Below are positions 8,112 to 15,488 of a DNA stretch of 64,000 nucleotides, piece by piece. Below the pieces are notes generated by a model. It made no database searches, was not told the DNA's origin, and saw only the letters and a list, made by a program, of their open reading frames with translations. The position numbers and the translations under genes were made by a program. Location of the stretch: assembly GCF_000280925.3 (NCBI RefSeq), contig NZ_CP012109.1, positions 8,266,501 through 8,330,500 on the forward strand, in the 5' to 3' direction. The first letter of the stretch is position 1, and each line of letters begins with the position of its first letter. The DNA comes from Myxococcus hansupus (GTDB lineage: Bacteria > Myxococcota > Myxococcia > Myxococcales > Myxococcaceae).

Positions 8112-9269
8112 TCAGCCCTTCAGGACGGCGAGCGGCGTGAGGCGCACCAACGGCCGGACCAGGTCCGCCTCGTCCTCCAGCACCTCGGTGATGTCGCGGT
8201 AGGCGGCGGGGGCCTCCTCCACCAGCGCGGCGGTGCGCCCCCGCTCATACACCACGCGTCGCAGCGCCTGCTCCAACGCCGCCGGGCGGATGCGGGCTCG
8301 CGCCTCCGTCCGCGTGAGGACGCGCCCGGCGCCATGCGAGCAGGAGCCGAAGGCTCGCGGCTCCCCCAGTCCTTCCACGACGTACGACGCCGTGCCCATG
8401 GAGCCGGGGATGAGCCCTCGCTCGCCGGCCTGGAGCCCGACGGCGCCCTTGCGGTGGACCCACACCTCGCGGCCCGCGTGGACCTCCCGGGCCACGTGGT
8501 TGTGGTGGACGTCCACGGCGGAGCCGGGCTCGGCGGCCACGCCCAACGCGTCTTCCAGGACCGCCAACGCCCGCGCGGCGAGGGTGTCCCGGTTCGCCCG
8601 GGCGAAGCGGCAGGCCCACTGTGTGTCCGCGAGGCAGGCGGCGCCCTCGTCGGTGTGGAGGCTCAGGGCGGGCAGGTGCCCCTCCCCGAGCGCCCGCGCC
8701 ACGCGGCCGTGGTGGTCCGCGATGGCCGCGCCCACGCCCCGGGAGCCGGTATGCAAGAGGAGCCAGAGGGCGCCCTCCGCGTCCCGGTCCAGCTCGAGGA
8801 AGTGGTTGCCACCCCCGAGCGTCCCCAGGTGCCTGGGCGCCAGCCGCTCCCAGGCGTGGCACAGCTTCCGGGTGGACAGGGGTGGCGACGCCAGCGCGGC
8901 GGGCAGCGGCAGCCCCTTTCCCCGGTGGACCGCGTCGCCCACGGGCACCACCTCCGCCAGCCGCGCCAACACGCGCTCCAACACGTCGCGGCCGGGCAGC
9001 CCTTCGGTGAGCGGGAAACGCCAGGCGCTCACGCCGCAGCCCAGGTCGCCCCCCAGCGCCCCCGGCACCACGTGGTGGTCCGTGGCGAAGACGGTGCCCA
9101 CGGCGATGCCCGAGGCGACGTGGAGGTCCGGCATGGCGGCGACGTGCTCCACCACGTAGGGCTGGGCGGCGAGGTACCGCAACTGCTTCTCCGCGCCCGG
9201 CGGCAGCGCGCGGGCCCAGACGAGGATGGGCCGGCCCCCGGGCACGGCGGGAAGGACGCGAGGCATCAT
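8112..9269 (-). CDS. rtcB: RtcB-family RNA ligase
   Basis: 385 residues, in the size range of the shorter RtcB proteins. RtcB joins RNA 2',3'-cyclic phosphate (or 3'-phosphate) ends to 5'-OH ends using GTP and manganese. Conserved segments are visible in order: GGDLGCGVSAWR, LGTLGGGNHFLEL, LHTGSRGVG, a His-rich segment VDVHHNHVA, HRKGAVGLQAGERGLIPGSM (the region of the guanylylated His) and GSCSHGAGR. It overlaps the RbfA-like gene by four bases (ATGA), so the two are translationally coupled. GGAGG lies seven bases before the ATG at 9269. Known roles in other bacteria include repair of cleaved tRNA and 16S rRNA; the substrate here is not known. Confidence 0.88.
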   Translation of the reverse strand: MMPRVLPAVPGGRPILVWARALPPGAEKQLRYLAAQPYVVEHVAAMPDLHVASGIAVGTVFATDHHVVPGALGGDLGCGVSAWRFPLTEGLPGRDVLERVLARLAEVVPVGDAVHRGKGLPLPAALASPPLSTRKLCHAWERLAPRHLGTLGGGNHFLELDRDAEGALWLLLHTGSRGVGAAIADHHGRVARALGEGHLPALSLHTDEGAACLADTQWACRFARANRDTLAARALAVLEDALGVAAEPGSAVDVHHNHVAREVHAGREVWVHRKGAVGLQAGERGLIPGSMGTASYVVEGLGEPRAFGSCSHGAGRVLTRTEARARIRPAALEQALRRVVYERGRTAALVEEAPAAYRDITEVLEDEADLVRPLVRLTPLAVLKG

Positions 9270-9625
9270 GACTCGCCCTCCGCCGCGCCGGGGACCTGCG
9301 CCGAGACGCCGATGAAGATGAAGCGCAACTGCGGCGCGCGCTTGAGGTCGAGGTGCTCCGCGAGCTGCGAGCGCAGGTAGCCGCTGGCGCGGTCCAACGC
9401 CTGTTGCACGGGACGCAGGCCGGCGGATTCGACCTCCGGCGTGACGGTGTAGCCAATGCGGACGAGGCGGCCATCCGGCGCCAGCTCGAAGGACGTCAGC
9501 GCGACGCCTTCGAGCATCGGGTCGGACAGCTCACCTCGGAAGGTGCGGGCCACTTCTTGAGACAAATGGGACTGCACGCGCAGATGGCGCGCGGCCGGTT
9601 GACGGCGATTCCTGGAAGAAGACAT
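9266..9625 (-). CDS. RbfA-like ribosome-binding factor
   Basis: 119 residues with the small KH-like pattern of RbfA: RVQSHLSQEVARTFRGEL near the N-terminus, then LTSFELAPDGRLVRIGYTV, and the C-terminal helix-strand segment LRSQLAEHLDLKRAPQLRFI. RbfA binds the immature 30S subunit and promotes maturation of the 16S rRNA end. The normal rbfA usually sits with infB and truB, so this could be the only copy or a paralogue; the window cannot decide. It overlaps the RNA-ligase gene, which suggests a joint job on rRNA. The ATG at 9625 begins MSSSRNRRQPAARHLR; a TTG 21 bases upstream is an alternative. The ribosome binding site is weak. Confidence 0.7.
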   Translation of the reverse strand: MSSSRNRRQPAARHLRVQSHLSQEVARTFRGELSDPMLEGVALTSFELAPDGRLVRIGYTVTPEVESAGLRPVQQALDRASGYLRSQLAEHLDLKRAPQLRFIFIGVSAQVPGAAEGES

Positions 9626-9781
9626 GAGCGGACGAACGGTTCCCAAGAGGCCGCGCGGTGCCCCGGCGCGCGCACGGATTCAAACCGTGGGCGACGCACA
9701 GGACACACGCCGGCCCGTGGTACGGCGGAAAAGGCTCCGCGCACCTTGGCGTGTCCGAGAACGCTGGGAACGCACTCCGTC

Positions 9782-9798
9782 CCGCTCAGCTCGAGCGG
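9782..9798 (-). terminator. Hairpin after the 25-codon frame
   Basis: A 6-bp stem ccgctc/gagcgg with a five-base loop lies just past the stop of the small open frame at 9800. No T-tract, so it is a weak terminator candidate. Confidence 0.35.
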
Positions 9799-9799
9799 C

Positions 9800-9877
9800 T
9801 CAGCGAGGGAGGCGGTCCACGCGGTCCAGCACGTTCAGCGCGAAGCGACCCGAGACTCCGTTCGTGACACGTCCCAT
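9800..9877 (-). CDS. Possible 25-residue small protein or leader peptide
   Basis: The ATG at 9877 follows GGCGGGAGG at good spacing and opens a 25-codon frame, MGRVTNGVSGRFALNVLDRV plus DRLPR, ending in TGA at 9800-9802. The peptide could form an amphipathic basic helix. Two bases beyond the stop is a hairpin (ccgctc 9782-9787 with gagcgg 9793-9798). A strong ribosome binding site, compact frame and immediate terminator-like hairpin make this more credible than chance, but there is no family evidence. Confidence 0.4.
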   Translation of the reverse strand: MGRVTNGVSGRFALNVLDRVDRLPR

Positions 9878-10141
9878 GGCACACCTCCCGCCGCGCGCGA
9901 GACTCCGGCGCGAACCGTGACGCTTCGCGGGAAGGATGCGACCGGCCTCCTGTCCCCGTCAAGCGGCCCACCCCGACGTCAGGACGCGAGCAGACCTGAC
10001 AGCCAGCCACCTTTCCGACCCAGGCCCTGTGGCAGGTGTCGGCGGGTGACCAACCTCACTTTCCAGCAGCGAACGTGCGTCCCAACGAGGCATGGGCCGC
10101 GCCCGCCTTCGCGCTACGGAGCGGGCACGAGGTGAATGCAC

Positions 10142-11533
10142 ATGGCGGATGCTTTCGACGTGGTGGTGATTGGCGCGGGGCCCGCGGGCGAGGTCGCCGG
10201 TGCACGCGCGGCGGAGGCCGGGCTGTCGGTGGCGTTGGTGGAGCACGAGCTGCTCGGCGGCGAGTGCTCGTACTGGGCCTGCATCCCCAGCAAGGCCCTG
10301 CTGCGCCCGGGTGACGCGCGGTGGCTCGCAGAACACGCCGCTGGCGTCCGCGAGACACTCAAGGGCCCCATCGACGCGCGCGCCGTGTTGGCCCAGCGCG
10401 ACGCCATGGTGAGCCACTACAACGACGACTCCCAGGTGAAGTGGGCCGAGGACGCGAAGCTGAAGGTGATTCGCGGCACGGGCAAACTCACCGGCCCGCG
10501 CAAGGTGCGGGTGGAGAGCAAGGACGGCACCGTGCGCGAGCTGGAGGCCCGCAAGGCGGTGGTGCTGGCCACCGGCAGCCGACCCCGCATCCCCGATGTC
10601 CCCGGCCTGCGGGACGCGAAGCCCTGGGACAACCGTCAGGGCACCGGCGCCCAGCAGGTGCCCAAGCGGCTGGTGGTGCTGGGCGGCGGCGCGGTGGCGG
10701 TGGAGCTGGCCCAGGCCTGGCGCTCACTGGGCGCCGAGGTGACGCTGGCGCAGCGAGGAAAAGGCCTGCTGTCCCGCGCGGAGCCCTTCGCCGGTGAGCA
10801 GGTGGCCCAGGCCCTGCGTGACGCCGGCGTCCAGGTCCGGCTCGGCGTGGAGGCCACGCGCGTCCAGCGCCCCGGCGGCAAGGGCGAGGTGACGGTGACG
10901 CTGTCCAACGGCGAGGAGGTCCGCGCCGACGAAATCCTGGTGGCCATGGGCCGAGTACCCCGCACGGACGGATTGGGACTGGAGACGGTCGGGCTCCAGG
11001 GTGGCAAGCCGGTGGCGGTGGATGACCAGCTCCGCGCCAAGGGCGTGGAGGGCGGCTGGCTCTACGCCTGCGGCGACGTCAACGGCCGCAACCTCCTCAC
11101 CCACATGGGCAAGTACCAGGCCCGCATGGTGGGGGACGTCATCGCGGGCAAGCAGGCCAAGGCCTGGGCGGACGCCAAAGCCACGCCCCAGGTCGTCTTC
11201 ACCCATCCGCAAGTGGCCTCCGTGGGACTCACCGAGGCCAAGGCCCGCGAGGCGGGCATCCCGGTGCGCACGGTGGAGAAACACCTCCAGGATGTGTCCG
11301 GTACCTCATTGATGGGCAAGGGGCTCACCGGCACCGTGAAGTGGGTGGTGGATGAGAAGCGCCGGGTCCTCGTCGGCGCCACCTTCACCGGGCCCGAGGT
11401 GGGCGAGATGCTCCACGCGGCCACCATCGCCGTCGCGGGGGAGGTGCCGCTCGACACGCTCTGGCACGCGGTGCCTTCGTTCCCCACCATGAGCGAGGTG
11501 TGGTTGAAGCTGATGGAGGACTACGGCCTGTAG
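10142..11533 (+). CDS. Dihydrolipoamide dehydrogenase-like FAD/NAD(P) disulfide oxidoreductase
   Basis: 463 residues, typical class I flavin disulfide reductase. The N-terminal FAD site is DVVVIGAGPAGEVAGARAAE. The redox disulfide is GGECSYWACIPSK, a CxxxxC pair. The NAD(P) site is VVLGGGAVAVELAQ. A second FAD segment reads YACGDVNGRNLLTHMGKY. The C-terminal acid-base region reads HAVPSFPTMSE instead of the HAHPTLSE of true lipoamide dehydrogenases, as in lesser-studied paralogues. No lipoyl-complex genes are adjacent, so the substrate is unknown. The ATG at 10142 is preferred over one six bases earlier because AGGTG lies seven bases upstream of it. Confidence 0.88.
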   Translation: MADAFDVVVIGAGPAGEVAGARAAEAGLSVALVEHELLGGECSYWACIPSKALLRPGDARWLAEHAAGVRETLKGPIDARAVLAQRDAMVSHYNDDSQVKWAEDAKLKVIRGTGKLTGPRKVRVESKDGTVRELEARKAVVLATGSRPRIPDVPGLRDAKPWDNRQGTGAQQVPKRLVVLGGGAVAVELAQAWRSLGAEVTLAQRGKGLLSRAEPFAGEQVAQALRDAGVQVRLGVEATRVQRPGGKGEVTVTLSNGEEVRADEILVAMGRVPRTDGLGLETVGLQGGKPVAVDDQLRAKGVEGGWLYACGDVNGRNLLTHMGKYQARMVGDVIAGKQAKAWADAKATPQVVFTHPQVASVGLTEAKAREAGIPVRTVEKHLQDVSGTSLMGKGLTGTVKWVVDEKRRVLVGATFTGPEVGEMLHAATIAVAGEVPLDTLWHAVPSFPTMSEVWLKLMEDYGL

Positions 11534-11609
11534 CGCGCCGGGCCCCTCCGTTGCGTGCGCGGCGACGGGCGTGGAATGGTGCCGCTCCCCACCCCACCCC
11601 ACCGCCCAC

Positions 11610-12889
11610 ATGACCGCTGCCGACCCAGGCCCCCTCGGGCCTGCCTCTCCCGTTCCGGACGCCGCGCCGGTTGGCACCGCCGGCTCCGAAGCACAGGCCC
11701 CGTGGGCGCGGAGGGCCTGGTGGCTCGTGCTGCTCGTGCTCGCGGTGGCCGCCGTCGCCGTGGGCCAGCACCCTCGCCGGGGCGTGGACTTCCGCGTCTA
11801 CCTCATGGCCGCGGAGCGCTTCCTCGAGGGCACGGACATCTACCGCCTGTCCGACGGCACCATGCCGTTCAAGTACGCGCCCATCACCGCGCCCCTCTTC
11901 CTCCCCTTCACCCTGCTGCCCGCGCGCGCCGCCGTCGCGCTGTGGAACCTTTGCTCCATCGCCGCGCTCGTCCTGGTGGCCCGGCTCACCACCCGCGCCC
12001 TCCCCGGAAAGGGAGAAGCCACGCCCTGGACTTGGGCCCCCGTCCTGACGACGCTGGCCCTGCTGCCGGCCTTCACCTACGAGCTGTTCTATGGACAGGT
12101 GGACGCCGTCATCCTCCTCCTCATCCTCCTCTCCACGCGCGGCGCCGAGCGCGGACAGGTGTGGCGCCCCGGGGTGGCCTTCGCCATCGCCTTCCTCCTC
12201 AAGCCCCCGCGGCGCTCGTCGGACTCTTCTTTCTGTGGCGCCGCCACTGGCGCGTGCTGGGCGCCACCGCCGTGGTGGGCGCCGTGCTGACCCTGCCTTT
12301 GCTGATTCACTACGGCGGGGATGGAACATTCCTCCAATTCCACCTCTGGCGAGACACCCTCGCGCGCACCACCCCACCCTGGGCGCTGCAATCCAATACC
12401 CAGGGGCTGCCCACTTTGTTGTTGTCACTGGTGTATCCGCCCGAAACCGTGGTGCTGCCGGGTGCGATGTCCTTGGCACAGGCCGCGGCGTTGGGCTTTT
12501 TCGTCGCCGCGGTGGTGTGGGCACGCCCCGGACCCGCGGACCTCATCGCCATGTGTTGCCTTGGCGTCACGCTGCTGTCACCGCTGGCGTGGCGCGCGAA
12601 CTACGTGCTGGCGTGGCCGTTGATCCGCGCGGCGGTGGAGAGCCGGCACCGGCCCAACCTGGTGCTGGTGGGGCTCGTGGCGCTCACGGGCGTCCTGGTT
12701 TCCGACTCGGTGCTCGGCGTGGAGTGGAGCCGTCACGTCCTCCTGTGGCGGCCCTTCGCCCTGGTTTACGCCGCGTTGTTGTTGGCGCTGCTGTTACAGA
12801 CTCGGCGCATGGGCGCACCTCGCGCCACGGTTGAACACAATGTCGTGGCACGCCTGCCACGCTGCTTTGGTGGCCGCCTGTCGCCGTGA
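11610..12889 (+). pseudogene. GT87-type membrane glycosyltransferase, frameshifted
   Basis: The first part, from MTAADPGPLGP at 11610, encodes a hydrophobic protein with RGVDFRVYLMAAERFLEGTDIYR and YELFYGQVDAVILLLILLS, features of DUF2029/GT87 polyprenyl-phosphate-mannose-type transferases. After AFAIAFLLKPP the frame is lost at the run of five C's near 12213-12217; in this frame translation stops at 12290. The next frame continues the protein directly (AALVGLFFLWRRHWRV) with multiple membrane segments to the TGA at 12887-12889. One added C would restore a protein of about 427 residues. This is either a real inactivating deletion or a sequencing error in a homopolymer. Confidence 0.8.
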
Positions 12890-12929
12890 CGCGTCCGTGA
12901 TTTTGATGAAGGCAAAGTGTCACGGGCTT

Positions 12930-12959
12930 CGGACGGGTCCGACACATGGCGTCGCTATA
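12930..12959 (+). promoter_or_regulatory. Candidate tonB-operon promoter region
   Basis: The 83 bases before the tonB-like gene contain the palindrome cggac-gg-gtccg (12930-12941), flanked by gtgtc (12918-12922) and gacac (12941-12945), and then a TATAT box near 12955-12959. If that is a -10 element, the transcript would start only a few bases before the ATG at 12973. That would fit the lack of a ribosome binding site there. Confidence 0.3.
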
Positions 12960-12972
12960 TGCGCGTCCAGTC

Positions 12973-13743
12973 ATGTTCGAGACCTTCGACAGTGGCCCGG
13001 ACGTCCATTCGGCGCGGCGGTTCGCGCTTTCCACCACGGCCTCCGTCGCCGTGTTCGCGCTGATGGGCATTGCCGCCATCACCGCCGCAGGCAAGGTGAC
13101 GGAAGTCATCAAGGAGAAGAAGGGCACGGATGTGGTGTTCCGTCCGCCGCCCCCTCCTCCGCCCCCCGTCGTCGAGGTGAAGCCTCCACCTCCTCCACCC
13201 AAGCCGAAGCTGGCGCCCAAGCCCGCGCCGCCGGCCGCCGCGATGGCGCCGCCTCCCGCCGCGCCCGCCGTGGCGCCGGCCAACATCGTCGTTCCCAAGG
13301 AAGTGCCGCTGGAGAAGCCTCCCGAGGCCGCCACGGAGACGGTCGCCGCGGCGCCCATCGCCGTGGGTGGCACCGGCACGCTGGTGCCGGGCGGTGTCGT
13401 GGGCGGTGTTCCCGGTGGTGACACCCTGGCGGGCGGTGGCGGGCGCGCCGCGCCCATCAACCTGCCCGAGTCCGGCACGCCGCCGGAGCCGCTGACCTCC
13501 AACCTCACACCCGAGTACCCCGCCGAGGCCCGCTCCAAGGGCCTGGAAGGCATGGTCATCCTCAAGGGCGTGGTGGGCGTGGATGGCCGCGTCAGCAATC
13601 TGAAGGTGATGCGCGGTGACGAGCCCTTCGCCAGCGCGGCCATGGCCGCCGCGAAGACGTGGCGTTTCAAGCCCGCCATCGTCGCCGGTCAGCCCACCGC
13701 CGTGTTCCGCATCTTCAAGGTTCCGTTCCGTCTCAAGTCGTAG
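12973..13743 (+). CDS. TonB-type energy transducer
   Basis: 256 residues with classic TonB order. One N-terminal membrane anchor lies at ~20-40 (LSTTASVAVFALMGIAAITA). A long periplasmic Pro-rich spacer follows (two runs of eight and six prolines, then PKPKLAPKPAPP, then Ala/Pro-rich). The C-terminal TonB domain is at ~175-256 (LTPEYPAEARSKGLEGMVIL, then VVGVDGRVSNLKVMRG and AAKTWRFKPA). It transmits proton-motive force from ExbB/ExbD to outer-membrane receptors. The three following genes encode that motor, and the next encodes a receptor. The start at 12973 has no clear Shine-Dalgarno; an in-frame ATG at 12946 is possible but adds a poor leader. Confidence 0.9.
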   Translation: MFETFDSGPDVHSARRFALSTTASVAVFALMGIAAITAAGKVTEVIKEKKGTDVVFRPPPPPPPPVVEVKPPPPPPKPKLAPKPAPPAAAMAPPPAAPAVAPANIVVPKEVPLEKPPEAATETVAAAPIAVGGTGTLVPGGVVGGVPGGDTLAGGGGRAAPINLPESGTPPEPLTSNLTPEYPAEARSKGLEGMVILKGVVGVDGRVSNLKVMRGDEPFASAAMAAAKTWRFKPAIVAGQPTAVFRIFKVPFRLKS

Positions 13744-13788
13744 GCCGTCACGCCACACCCGCACCTGCCCCCCAGGAGCAAACCCGTC

Positions 13789-14541
13789 ATGAATTTCAAT
13801 CTCAGGGACATCTACAACCACATGGGTGTGTTCGCGCTGGGTATCGCGTGGACGCTCATCCTCTTCGCCATCGCGTCCCTCGCGGTCTTCTTCGAACGCC
13901 TCTTCGTCTTCTTCCGCTCGCGCTCCATCTCCAAGCGTTTCGCGTCCCGCGCCGGCCCGCTGCTCACCCAGAACCAGCACGAGGCGCTGGTGAAGGAGGC
14001 CGAGGCCACCAAGGGCAGCCACCTGGCCATGCTGCTGGGCGGCGGCATGAAGCACTACCTCGCCAAGTCCCGCGCTCCGGCCGGCAAGCTGGGCCCGGTG
14101 GAGCTGACCCGGCGTGAGCTGGTCCGCGTCAACGAGCGCGTCAGCGCGGACGTGCGCCGCGGCATGTCGGTGCTCGCCACCGTCGGCTCGGTGGCCCCGT
14201 TCGTCGGTCTGCTCGGCACCGTCGTGGGCATCATCGAGGCCTTCTCCGGTATCGCCAAGGAGGGCTCGGGCGGCCTGGGCGCGGTGTCCGCCGGTATCGC
14301 CGAGGCGCTCGTCGTCACGGCGCTGGGTCTGCTCGTCGCCATCCCCGCGGTGCTGATGTTCAACTTCCTGTCCACCCGCGCGGACGCGCTCCAGCTCTCC
14401 CTGGACGCGGCTCGCAGCGAGTTCATGGACTACCTGGAGGACTTGAGCCCCCAGAAGGCCGCCGCCACCAGCGGCGCCGCCGTGGCCACGGGGCCGGAGC
14501 TCGCCGCTCGCAAGGAATCCCGCGATGTCCACCCCGCGTAG
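13789..14541 (+). CDS. ExbB/TolQ/MotA-type proton channel
   Basis: 250 residues with three membrane segments: ~12-37 (FALGIAWTLILFAIASLAVF), ~130-155 (SVAPFVGLLGTVVGIIEAFS) and ~170-195 (AEALVVTALGLLVAIPAVLMF). The GLLGTVVGIIEAF and ALxVTALGLLVAIPA motifs are the ExbB/TolQ hallmarks. It forms the inner-membrane proton channel that powers TonB. GGAG lies upstream of the ATG, and the gene sits 45 bases after tonB. Its 3' end overlaps the first exbD by 17 bases, so the motor is one operon. Confidence 0.92.
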   Translation: MNFNLRDIYNHMGVFALGIAWTLILFAIASLAVFFERLFVFFRSRSISKRFASRAGPLLTQNQHEALVKEAEATKGSHLAMLLGGGMKHYLAKSRAPAGKLGPVELTRRELVRVNERVSADVRRGMSVLATVGSVAPFVGLLGTVVGIIEAFSGIAKEGSGGLGAVSAGIAEALVVTALGLLVAIPAVLMFNFLSTRADALQLSLDAARSEFMDYLEDLSPQKAAATSGAAVATGPELAARKESRDVHPA

Positions 14542-14932
14542 GAGCCTGACGCCGGAGATGAACGTGACGCCCCTGGTGGACGTCGTGCTCGTCCTCCTCA
14601 TCATCTTCATGGTCGTCACGCCCCAGATTGAGTCCGGCGCCGCGGTGGAGCTGCCCACCGCGACGAACCCGGACAAGGAGAACAAGGAGCTGACGCCCAC
14701 CACGGTGAGCCTCTCCGCGACAGGCGCGTTCTACCTGGACCGCAAGGAGCTCAAGCGTGACGCGCTCATGGCCGAGCTGAAGGCCGTGCGCGCCAAGGAC
14801 CCGGACTCCCCGGTGGTGCTCAAGGCGGACCGCGGCGTGCGCTACTCCGAGGTGCGCGGCCTCTTCAAGGCCATGCAGGAGCTGGGTTTCCCCGGCATCA
14901 ACCTTCAGGTCGTCGACAAGCCGAAGAACTAG
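14525..14932 (+). CDS. ExbD/TolR-type biopolymer transport protein (first copy)
   Basis: 135 residues with the ExbD pattern: cytoplasmic MSTPRRSLTPEMNVTPLVD, a single membrane helix (VVLVLLIIFMVVTP) and a periplasmic domain. The membrane Asp that carries protons is in VTPLVDVVLVLL. It overlaps the ExbB gene by 17 bases and is followed 11 bases later by a second ExbD. Two different ExbD subunits suggest a heteromeric motor, as in the AglQRS and other myxobacterial Tol-Exb systems. Confidence 0.92.
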   Translation: MSTPRRSLTPEMNVTPLVDVVLVLLIIFMVVTPQIESGAAVELPTATNPDKENKELTPTTVSLSATGAFYLDRKELKRDALMAELKAVRAKDPDSPVVLKADRGVRYSEVRGLFKAMQELGFPGINLQVVDKPKN

Positions 14933-14943
14933 GAGCGCACGCC

Positions 14944-15369
14944 ATGGCATTCGACCTCGGAGGCGGAAAAGGCGGTATCCGCCCGGCGATGAACGTGACG
15001 CCCCTGGTGGACGTGGTGCTCGTCCTCCTCATCATCTTCATGGTCGTCACGCCTTTGATGACCAAGCAGATGTGGATGACGGTGCCCGCCAAGGGTGATG
15101 ACCAGGAGGCGCCTCCGCCTCCTCCCGATGCAGTGCCACCGGTGGTGCTCACGGTGGACAAGTCCGGCGTGCTGCGCATCAACCGGGAAGAAGTCGCCCG
15201 CGACCAGGTCGTGGCCCGGCTGCAACGCATGCTCAACGCGCGTCCGGACAAGATTGTGTTTTTCGACGCCAGTGATGATGTGCCGTACGGCGCCGCCATG
15301 GACGTGCTGGACCTCGCGCGAGGCGGGGACATCACGGTCGGCGTGTTGCCGGACAAGCTCGCGGATTGA
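14944..15369 (+). CDS. ExbD/TolR-type biopolymer transport protein (second copy)
   Basis: 141 residues. The sequence MNVTPLVDVVLVLLIIFMVV is nearly identical to the first copy around the membrane segment, while the periplasmic part differs (KQMWMTVPAKGDDQEAPPPP). It keeps the essential membrane Asp. GGAG lies eight to eleven bases before the ATG. The close match of the transmembrane coding region in both genes, at the DNA level too, points to tandem duplication followed by divergence of the periplasmic domains. Confidence 0.92.
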   Translation: MAFDLGGGKGGIRPAMNVTPLVDVVLVLLIIFMVVTPLMTKQMWMTVPAKGDDQEAPPPPPDAVPPVVLTVDKSGVLRINREEVARDQVVARLQRMLNARPDKIVFFDASDDVPYGAAMDVLDLARGGDITVGVLPDKLAD

Positions 15370-15378
15370 TGCAGCGCC

Positions 15379-15414
15379 GCGGCGGACCGTGACACCAAGT
15401 TTGCGGTCCGCCGC
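15379..15414 (+). terminator. Hairpin between the motor operon and the receptor gene
   Basis: A perfect 11-bp stem: gcggcggaccg (15379-15389) with cggtccgccgc (15404-15414) around a 14-base loop. It starts 10 bases after the second exbD stop. No T-tract follows. It may terminate or attenuate read-through into the receptor gene. Confidence 0.55.
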
Positions 15415-15488
15415 CTGAATCGTCACAGCCCCTTCATCCAGATGCCATGCGTGTCGCGTTCTCTACGCGCACCTCGGTAAGGAGTGTC

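Noticed and set aside
11571..12889. Programmed frameshift in the GT87 gene
   Set aside because: The C-run is not a known slippery heptamer with a clear downstream structure, so I treat it as a mutation or sequencing error until comparison shows otherwise.
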